NCBI GenBank assembly: GCA_024742705.1
Contig: JANSXZ010000005.1
Coordinates: 124,001 to 188,000, forward strand
Source: Paracoccaceae bacterium
Lineage (GTDB): Bacteria > Pseudomonadota > Alphaproteobacteria > Rhodobacterales > Rhodobacteraceae
Reading direction: 5' to 3'
Length of the DNA stretch: 64,000 nucleotides
Position 1 is the stretch's first letter. Each line of letters starts with the position of its first letter. Positions 58,816-64,000 of this stretch are shown here, one piece after another. The position numbers and the translations under genes were made by a program. The notes under the pieces were generated by a model. The model searched no databases. It was not told where the DNA came from and was given only the letters and a program-made list of their open reading frames with translations.

Positions 58816-59766
58816 TCAGCCGGCGGTTTCCGCGAGATGCTGGCGGATGATGTCGACGAACGAGGCATCGCCGGAAAACCCCATCGCGGTGGCGCGCACC
58901 GGGTCGAAATCCTGCGCCCAGCTCGAGATGATCCGGGTGATCGTTGCATCCGGCCGCCGCTGGATCAACCGCAGGGCATCGGCGCCGGCCACCTGGCGCA
59001 ACGCTTCGATCTGATCGCCCACGGTGGCGGAAAGCCCCGGCAGATTCAGCGCGCGGCGGTGCCCCAGCGGCGACAGGTCCACCTGGCCCGCATGCAACAG
59101 GTTGGCCACCGCGGCAGCCGGGCTGGCGAACCAGTGGCGAATGTCGTCGGGCACCGGCAAGACCGCCTCCTGCCCGGCCAGCGGTTCGCGCAGGATGCCG
59201 GAAAAGAAGCCCGAGGCGGCCTTGTTGGGCCGTCCCGGCCTGATGCAGATCGTCGGCAGGCGCAGCGCCACGCCGTCCATGTGGCCGCGCCGGGTGAGAT
59301 CCTCGAGCAGCAGTTCGCCCATCACCTTCTGCGTGCCATAGCTGGTCTGTGGCGCGGCGATGAAATCGTCGGGGATGCGCTGCGGAAACGGCCCGCCGAA
59401 CACGGCAACCGAAGATGCGAAAACCACGCGCGGGCAATACCGCGCGGCGCGCACCGCGTCGAACAGGTGCCGCGTGCCATCGAGGTTGACGCGGTAGCCC
59501 CGCGTGTAATCCTGTTCGGCTTCGCCCGATACGATGGCCGCCAGGTGAAAGATCACCTCGGGCCGGTCGGCCAGCAGCCCGGCGGCGAATTGCGGGTCGG
59601 AGATATCGCCGACACGGCAATCGGCGCGGGCGCCGGGCACATCGGGGCGGACCGCATCCGCCAGAATCACCCGTCGGGCGCCGCGCCCTCCCAGACCTTC
59701 GCCCAGCAACCGCGCCGACAGCCGCGCGCCCAGCATTCCCGCGGCACCGGTGACAAGAATGTTCAT
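58816..59766 (-). CDS. denD: NAD-dependent epimerase/dehydratase family protein, D-erythronate dehydrogenase (DenD)-like
   Basis: 316 residues; ATG 59766 has GAGGGCA about 5 nt upstream. Extended SDR with NILVTGAAGMLGARL, IFHLAAIVSGEAEQD, VFASSVAVFGGPFP and the Tyr-Lys pair in SYGTQKVMGE. The C-terminal SFVDIIRQHL and the substrate segment RLPTICIRPGRPNKAASGF follow the DenD group, which oxidises D-erythronate to the 2-keto acid. No erythronate kinase or isomerase neighbours are present, so it may serve another four-carbon or sugar acid. First gene of the leftward run to the GST. Confidence 0.72.
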   Translation of the reverse strand: MNILVTGAAGMLGARLSARLLGEGLGGRGARRVILADAVRPDVPGARADCRVGDISDPQFAAGLLADRPEVIFHLAAIVSGEAEQDYTRGYRVNLDGTRHLFDAVRAARYCPRVVFASSVAVFGGPFPQRIPDDFIAAPQTSYGTQKVMGELLLEDLTRRGHMDGVALRLPTICIRPGRPNKAASGFFSGILREPLAGQEAVLPVPDDIRHWFASPAAAVANLLHAGQVDLSPLGHRRALNLPGLSATVGDQIEALRQVAGADALRLIQRRPDATITRIISSWAQDFDPVRATAMGFSGDASFVDIIRQHLAETAG

Positions 59767-59912
59767 ACTCTGCCCTCACACTCGCCAGAATTCGCGTGTT
59801 TTCCATTCGATGACCGGTTTGAGACGCCGGGTCAACGCTGTCAGCGAAAACCCGGATGCCGATGCCGTCGATCTGCACTATGCAGGGGAACCGATCCCGG
59901 AGGACCACGACC

Positions 59913-61154
59913 ATGACCCAGCTTTCGCTTTTTGATGGCCCCGACGATGCACCGATCTGGACCGCCGACCGCGCCGCGGGCCTTGCGCGGCTGCAAGCAT
60001 GGGCCGGCAATGCCGGGCGGGTCTATGCCGGCACCCGCAATTACGATTTCGGCCCGGGCCAGCACAGGATGGTATCGGCGCTGTCGCCCTGGCTGCGCCA
60101 CCGGCTGATCGAAGAACGCGAGGTGCTGGCCGCGGTGCTGGACCGGCACAGCCCGCAAACGGCGGAAAAATTCGTTCAGGAGGTCATCTGGCGGGCCTAT
60201 TTCAAGGGCTGGCTCGAAAATCACCCATCGGTCTGGGAAAGCTATTGCGCCGAACGCGACGCGCTGTTGCGCGACATGCCGCCGGGCCTGCGGGCCGAAG
60301 TGGCCACCGCGATCGCCGGCGAAACCGGCATCGCGCCCTTCGATGCCTGGGCGCGCGAACTGCGCGACACCGGCTATCTGCACAACCACGCCCGCATGTG
60401 GTTTGCCAGCATCTGGATCTTTACCCTGCGCCTGCCGTGGGTTTTGGGCGCGGATTTCTTCCTGCGTCACCTGCTCGATGGCGATCCGGCCTCGAACACC
60501 CTGTCATGGCGGTGGGTCGGCGGGCTGCACACGCGCGGAAAAACCTATCTGGCCCGCGCCGACAACATCGCCAGGTATACCGACGGAAGATTCGATCCGG
60601 GCGACGCATTGGCCACCACCGCGCCGCCGCTGACCGAAGACATCATCCATCCGCGCCGCGCCACGCCGCAAGGGGATACGGTGCCGCCCGGCGCCACGCG
60701 CCTTGGCCTTCTGATCACCGAAGAGGATGGCCACGCCGAAACCCTGGGCCTGGCACGGCCACCGGTTTCGGTGCTGGGGCTGGACGCCGCCGCCGGGCGC
60801 AGCCCCGAACCTGTGTCCGAAGCGGTCGCCGCCTTCACCCGCGCCGCCGTGGCCGGGGCAACCGCCCGCGCCGCCGCCCATCACGCGGTCCCCGTGGGGA
60901 CCGGCGAAGGCGCAGACTGGGCCGAAGCGATCGGCGCATGGGCCCGCGCGGATCAACTTGACGGGATCGTAACAGCCTATCTGCCGCAGGGCCCCGCCGC
61001 CTGCGCGCTGCGCCGGGCGGCGCAGCGGCTGGACCTGCCGGTCTATCAGCTTCTGCGGCCCTACGACGCCGCCTGCTGGCCCCATGCCACGGCGGGTTTC
61101 TTCAAATTGCGCAAGAAGATACCCGATCTTCTGCCGCGCCTTCTGAACGGCTGA
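59913..61154 (+). CDS. Photolyase/cryptochrome-related FAD-binding protein with inverted domain order
   Basis: 413 residues; ATG 59913 has GGAGG 9 nt upstream. Residues about 40-240 are a photolyase FAD domain: NYDFGPGQHRMVSALSPWLRH, FVQEVIWRAYFKGWL, YLHNHARMWFASIWIF, SNTLSWRWVGGLHTRG, KTYLARADNIARY. The usual alpha/beta antenna domain is not in front. Instead a roughly 150-residue Rossmann-like part follows (TRLGLLITEEDGH, then DGIVTAYLPQGPAACALRR, CWPHATAGFFKLRKKIP). It may repair DNA or sense light; activity is not established. It is single on its strand, between two leftward operons. Confidence 0.72.
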   Translation: MTQLSLFDGPDDAPIWTADRAAGLARLQAWAGNAGRVYAGTRNYDFGPGQHRMVSALSPWLRHRLIEEREVLAAVLDRHSPQTAEKFVQEVIWRAYFKGWLENHPSVWESYCAERDALLRDMPPGLRAEVATAIAGETGIAPFDAWARELRDTGYLHNHARMWFASIWIFTLRLPWVLGADFFLRHLLDGDPASNTLSWRWVGGLHTRGKTYLARADNIARYTDGRFDPGDALATTAPPLTEDIIHPRRATPQGDTVPPGATRLGLLITEEDGHAETLGLARPPVSVLGLDAAAGRSPEPVSEAVAAFTRAAVAGATARAAAHHAVPVGTGEGADWAEAIGAWARADQLDGIVTAYLPQGPAACALRRAAQRLDLPVYQLLRPYDAACWPHATAGFFKLRKKIPDLLPRLLNG

Positions 61155-61161
61155 GAAAGGC

Positions 61162-61177
61162 CCGGCGCCACCGCCGG
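61162..61177. terminator. Possible bidirectional hairpin between photolyase-like gene and dppF
   Basis: CCGGCG-ccac-CGCCGG, a perfect 6-bp GC stem with a 4-nt loop in the 34-nt gap between two convergent genes. No T-run follows on either side, so it would be a weak terminator. Confidence 0.35.
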
Positions 61178-61188
61178 CACCCCGCGGA

Positions 61189-62166
61189 TCAGACCAGGTG
61201 ACAGGCAACCTTGTGGCCCGGCGCGATCTCGCGCAGCGGCGGTTCGCTCTGGCTGCACCGGGCTTCGGCAAGCGGACAGCGATTGGCGAAACGGCAGCCC
61301 GGCGGCAGGTTCACCGGATCGGGCGGATCGCCGGGAATCAGAACCCGTTGCGCCCGCGCGCGCCGTGCCTTGTCCACCGACGGCACCGCCGACAAGAGCG
61401 CGACGGTATAGGGATGGCGGGGCGTGTTGAACAACGGCAGACGGTCCGCATGTTCGACGATACGCCCCATGTACATCACCGCGACACTGTCGCACATGTG
61501 CTGCACCACGCCCAGATCGTGGCTGATGAACAGATAGGTCAGACCGAATTCGCCCTGAAGGCGCCGCAGCAGGTTCAGGATCTGCGCCTGAACCGCCACA
61601 TCCAGCGCCGAAACCGGTTCGTCGCAGATCACCAGCTCGGGTTGCGTGGCGAGGGCGCGGGCGATGCCGATGCGCTGGCGCTGGCCACCCGAGAACTGAT
61701 GCGGGAACAGCGCCTGCTGTTCGGGGCGCAGCCCGACGGCCTGAAACAGCCGGTCCACGGTGCCCTGCCGGTCGCCTGCGGCGGTGTTGTCCTGGCTGTC
61801 CAGCGGTTCACGAACGATGGCGCCGGCGCGCAGACGCGGGTTGAGGCTGCTGTAGGGATCCTGAAAGATGAACTGCAACCGGGCGCGCGCCTGGCGCAGC
61901 GCCTCACCCTCGAGGGCCAGCAGATCGGTATCGCCCAGATGCGCCGATCCGGCACTGGCCGCCACCAGGCGCGCAACGGCCAGCGCGGTCGTGGTCTTGC
62001 CCGATCCGCTTTCGCCGACGATCGCCAGGGTTTCGCCGCGCCGCACCGAAAACGATACATCATCGACCGCATAGAGCCATGATTTCGCGGCCATGAAGCC
62101 ACCGCGCCGCACCGCGAACCGCACCGAAAGGTTTTGCACGCGCAACAGCGGATCGGGTGTCATCAT
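61189..62166 (-). CDS. dppF: Peptide ABC transporter ATPase DppF/OppF-like
   Basis: 325 residues from ATG 62166, overlapping the dppD stop (ATGA). Walker A VGESGSGKTTTALAVARL, signature FSGGQRQRIGIARALA, Walker B LVICDEPVSALDVAVQ, switch FISHDLGVVQH. The C-terminal oligopeptide domain carries the Cys motif CRFANRCPLAEARC, expected to bind an Fe-S cluster in this family. Last gene of the operon; works as a pair with the DppD-like ATPase. Confidence 0.9.
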   Translation of the reverse strand: MMTPDPLLRVQNLSVRFAVRRGGFMAAKSWLYAVDDVSFSVRRGETLAIVGESGSGKTTTALAVARLVAASAGSAHLGDTDLLALEGEALRQARARLQFIFQDPYSSLNPRLRAGAIVREPLDSQDNTAAGDRQGTVDRLFQAVGLRPEQQALFPHQFSGGQRQRIGIARALATQPELVICDEPVSALDVAVQAQILNLLRRLQGEFGLTYLFISHDLGVVQHMCDSVAVMYMGRIVEHADRLPLFNTPRHPYTVALLSAVPSVDKARRARAQRVLIPGDPPDPVNLPPGCRFANRCPLAEARCSQSEPPLREIAPGHKVACHLV

Positions 62167-63149
62167 ACGTCCTCCGCGCGCCAGCAATCGGCGCGCTGAT
62201 CTGTGCCGAAAGCCACCGCCGAGGGGCGCTGCGCGCGGCAGCGATCTTCGGCCATCGTGCAACGCGCCGCGAACAGGCACTGATCCTGCCCGAAATCGCG
62301 CAGCGACGGAACGATGCCCGGCACCTCGGTCAGCACGTCGCGGGCTTCGGTCAGGTGATCGGTGATATGCGGCACACAAGACACCAGACCGCGCGTATAG
62401 GGATGGCGCGGATGCTCCAGTATGGTGTCCACGCGGCCTTCTTCGGCGCGGCGCCCGGCATACATCACGATCATCCGTTCGGCCATTTCCGCCACCGCGC
62501 CCATGTCGTGGGTGATCATGATGATGGCGGTGCCGGTATCGCGCCGCAGGTCGCGCAGCAGATCGAAGATCTGCGCCTGCACCGTCACATCCAGAGCGGT
62601 GGTCGGTTCGTCCGCGATCAGGATCTTGGGCTTGCAGGCCAGGGCGATGGCAATCATCACGCGCTGGCGCTGGCCGCCCGACATCTGGAACGGGTAATCG
62701 TCGATCCGCCCGCGCGGGTTGGGGATGCGCACCGCGTCCAGAAGCTCGGCTGCCTGCGCCCAGGCCGCGCGTTTGCTCAGCCCCTGATGCGCGCGCAGCA
62801 CTTCGGCGATCTGTTCGCCCACGGTATAGACCGGGTTCAGCGAGGTCATCGGCTCCTGAAAGATCATCGAGATGTCGTTGCCGCGAATTTCGCGCAGGCG
62901 CTTTTCGCTGGCTTTGGTCAGGTCTTCGCCGTCGAACATGATCTGGCCGCCGGCGATGCGGCCGATGCGGTCGGGCAACAGGCCCATTATGCCCAGCGCC
63001 GTCATGGATTTGCCGCAGCCGCTTTCGCCGACAAAGCTGAGCACCTCGCCGGCGTCCAGCGTGAACGACAGATCGTCGATCACCGGGGCCACGCCGTCGC
63101 GCGTGGTCAGTTCGATGCGCAGGTTCTGCACGCTCAGCAAAGCGGACAT
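62163..63149 (-). CDS. dppD: Peptide ABC transporter ATPase DppD/OppD-like
   Basis: 328 residues, starting at ATG 63149, which overlaps the permease stop (TGATG). Walker [20 protein letters not shown], signature [17 protein letters not shown], Walker [17 protein letters not shown], switch [13 protein letters not shown]-terminal oligopeptide/dipeptide segment [14 protein letters not shown] and the Cys-containing [14 protein letters not shown]. Energises import of peptides, or of related solutes such as heme, nickel or glutathione; the binding protein lies outside the window. Confidence 0.9.
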   Translation of the reverse strand: MSALLSVQNLRIELTTRDGVAPVIDDLSFTLDAGEVLSFVGESGCGKSMTALGIMGLLPDRIGRIAGGQIMFDGEDLTKASEKRLREIRGNDISMIFQEPMTSLNPVYTVGEQIAEVLRAHQGLSKRAAWAQAAELLDAVRIPNPRGRIDDYPFQMSGGQRQRVMIAIALACKPKILIADEPTTALDVTVQAQIFDLLRDLRRDTGTAIIMITHDMGAVAEMAERMIVMYAGRRAEEGRVDTILEHPRHPYTRGLVSCVPHITDHLTEARDVLTEVPGIVPSLRDFGQDQCLFAARCTMAEDRCRAQRPSAVAFGTDQRADCWRAEDV

Positions 63150-64000
63150 CAGCGCTGCCTCAGCTTGGGGTTCAGCGCATCGTTCAGGCCGTCGCCCACC
63201 AGCGATATGCACAGCACGGTCACAAAGATCGCAAGGCCGGGGATCGTCACCGTATAACTGGCATCCAGAATATACTGCCGGTTGGAACCGATGATCTGGC
63301 CCCAGCTGACCACGTTGGGATCGGTCAGCCCCAGAAAGCTGAGCCCCGCCTCGAACAGGATCGCCGAACCGACCATCAGCGCCGCCTGCACGATGATCGG
63401 CGGCAGCGCGTTGGGCAGGATCACCGAAAACATCAGCTTGCCGTTGCTGGCGCCCGACGCGCGGCTGGCGGTGACGTATTCCAGTTCGCGGATGCGCAGG
63501 AACTCGGATCGGGTGATCCGCGCGACCGCGGTCCAGCTGACGATGCCGATGGCGAATGTGATCATCGGCAGCGAGGCGCCGAACAGCGCGACGATGACCA
63601 TGGAAAACAGCAGGGTCGGCAGCACCTGAAAGAATTCGGTGATGCGCATCAGCACCTCTTCGATCAGCCCGCCATAGTATCCCGCCAGCGCGCCGATGCT
63701 GACGCCGATGACCACCGACATGAAAGCCGCCGCCAGCCCGATCACGATCGACACCCGCGCCCCGTGCAGCAGCGCCGCCATCAGGTCGCGGCCCAGGTAA
63801 TCGGTGCCCAGAAGAAACCCATCGGCGCCCGGCGGCGAAAACGGTGCCCAGACCATATCGAAAGGATCGGTGCCGTAGAGGCCCGGCCCGAACACCGCCG
63901 CCAGCGCGATCAGGATCAGAATGGCCAGCCCGGCCACGGCCGCATAGTTGCGCAGGAACATCTCGAGCGCCTCGGAAAACGGCGAACGCGCTGTGGGGGT
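63149..64000 (-). CDS. dppC: Peptide ABC transporter permease DppC/OppC-like, 5' end cut by the window
   Basis: The frame is open to the last base; 284 residues are visible and at least the N-terminal few tens lie beyond the edge. An ATG at 63961 is inside the protein, since the upstream codons (TPTARSPFSEALE) read without a stop and look like the cytoplasmic lead. Five or more membrane segments, the GTDYLGRDLMAALLHGARVSIVIG signature of DppC, and the EAA loop ASRASGASNGKLMFSVILP. Directs the solute through the membrane with a DppB partner upstream. Confidence 0.88.
   Translation of the reverse strand, partial: TPTARSPFSEALEMFLRNYAAVAGLAILILIALAAVFGPGLYGTDPFDMVWAPFSPPGADGFLLGTDYLGRDLMAALLHGARVSIVIGLAAAFMSVVIGVSIGALAGYYGGLIEEVLMRITEFFQVLPTLLFSMVIVALFGASLPMITFAIGIVSWTAVARITRSEFLRIRELEYVTASRASGASNGKLMFSVILPNALPPIIVQAALMVGSAILFEAGLSFLGLTDPNVVSWGQIIGSNRQYILDASYTVTIPGLAIFVTVLCISLVGDGLNDALNPKLRQR

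Overview
The window reads as chromosomal DNA of a GC-rich alphaproteobacterium, most likely a marine or salt-tolerant member of the Rhodobacteraceae. This rests on gene families and style (UrtE, ModABC, ExoY-type EPS genes, a full glg operon, many CoA-transferase/SDR/amidase genes), on tightly overlapping genes, and on a GC-rich hairpin repeat at about 55236-55284 of a kind I recall from this family. No rRNA, tRNA, CRISPR array, transposase or phage gene was seen. Nearly all of the sequence is coding.

Layout. (1) 1-5845: the end of a urea ABC importer (urtD, urtE), a cytoplasmic molybdopterin sulfoxide/N-oxide reductase (BisC-like), and a convergent molybdate importer modABC that can supply its metal. 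(2) 5987-19340: an exopolysaccharide locus with genes on both strands. It holds a GINT1-N-like protein, two GT4 glycosyltransferases, a Wzc/BY-kinase, a Wzy-like polymerase fused to a periplasmic glycoside hydrolase, a pyruvyltransferase-like protein, an ExoY-like initiating transferase and a Wzx flippase. An outer-membrane Wza-type exporter is not present. (3) 38311 down to 19348: an 11-gene leftward run, gpsA-ggpP-ggpS-glgP-glgB-glgC-glgA-glgX-malQ-pgm-gghA. It joins glycogen synthesis and breakdown to synthesis and hydrolysis of the compatible solute glucosylglycerol. GlgC makes ADP-glucose, GpsA makes glycerol-3-phosphate, GgpS joins them, GgpP dephosphorylates the product, GghA can hydrolyse it, and GlgP/GlgX/MalQ/Pgm move glucose between glycogen and sugar phosphates.

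(4) 47180 down to 38566: a polyamine-type ABC importer followed by a PuuE/cyclic-imidase-like hydrolase, a class III CoA-transferase, an acyl-CoA dehydrogenase and an MFS transporter. (5) 47640-50825 (+): an SDR, a crotonase and a MatB-like malonyl-CoA synthetase. They face an amidase and a GntR/FCD regulator (52776 down to 50822). A perfect palindrome TTTGTATACAAA lies before the regulator and a near copy before the ABC importer, suggesting one regulon for uptake and catabolism of an unidentified amide or imide. (6) 52985-61154: a membrane-anchored alpha/beta hydrolase; a leftward run of a DenD-like dehydrogenase, a second amidase, an SDR, a CoA-transferase and a Nu-class-like GST; and a photolyase-related FAD protein with inverted domain order. 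(7) 64000 down to 61189: a Dpp/Opp-type peptide ABC transporter (two ATPases and a permease cut by the window edge).

The most interesting items are the glycogen-glucosylglycerol operon, the polymerase-glycosidase fusion, and the putative GntR-controlled amide/imide gene set. All functions are read from sequence motifs and context. No database search was run.
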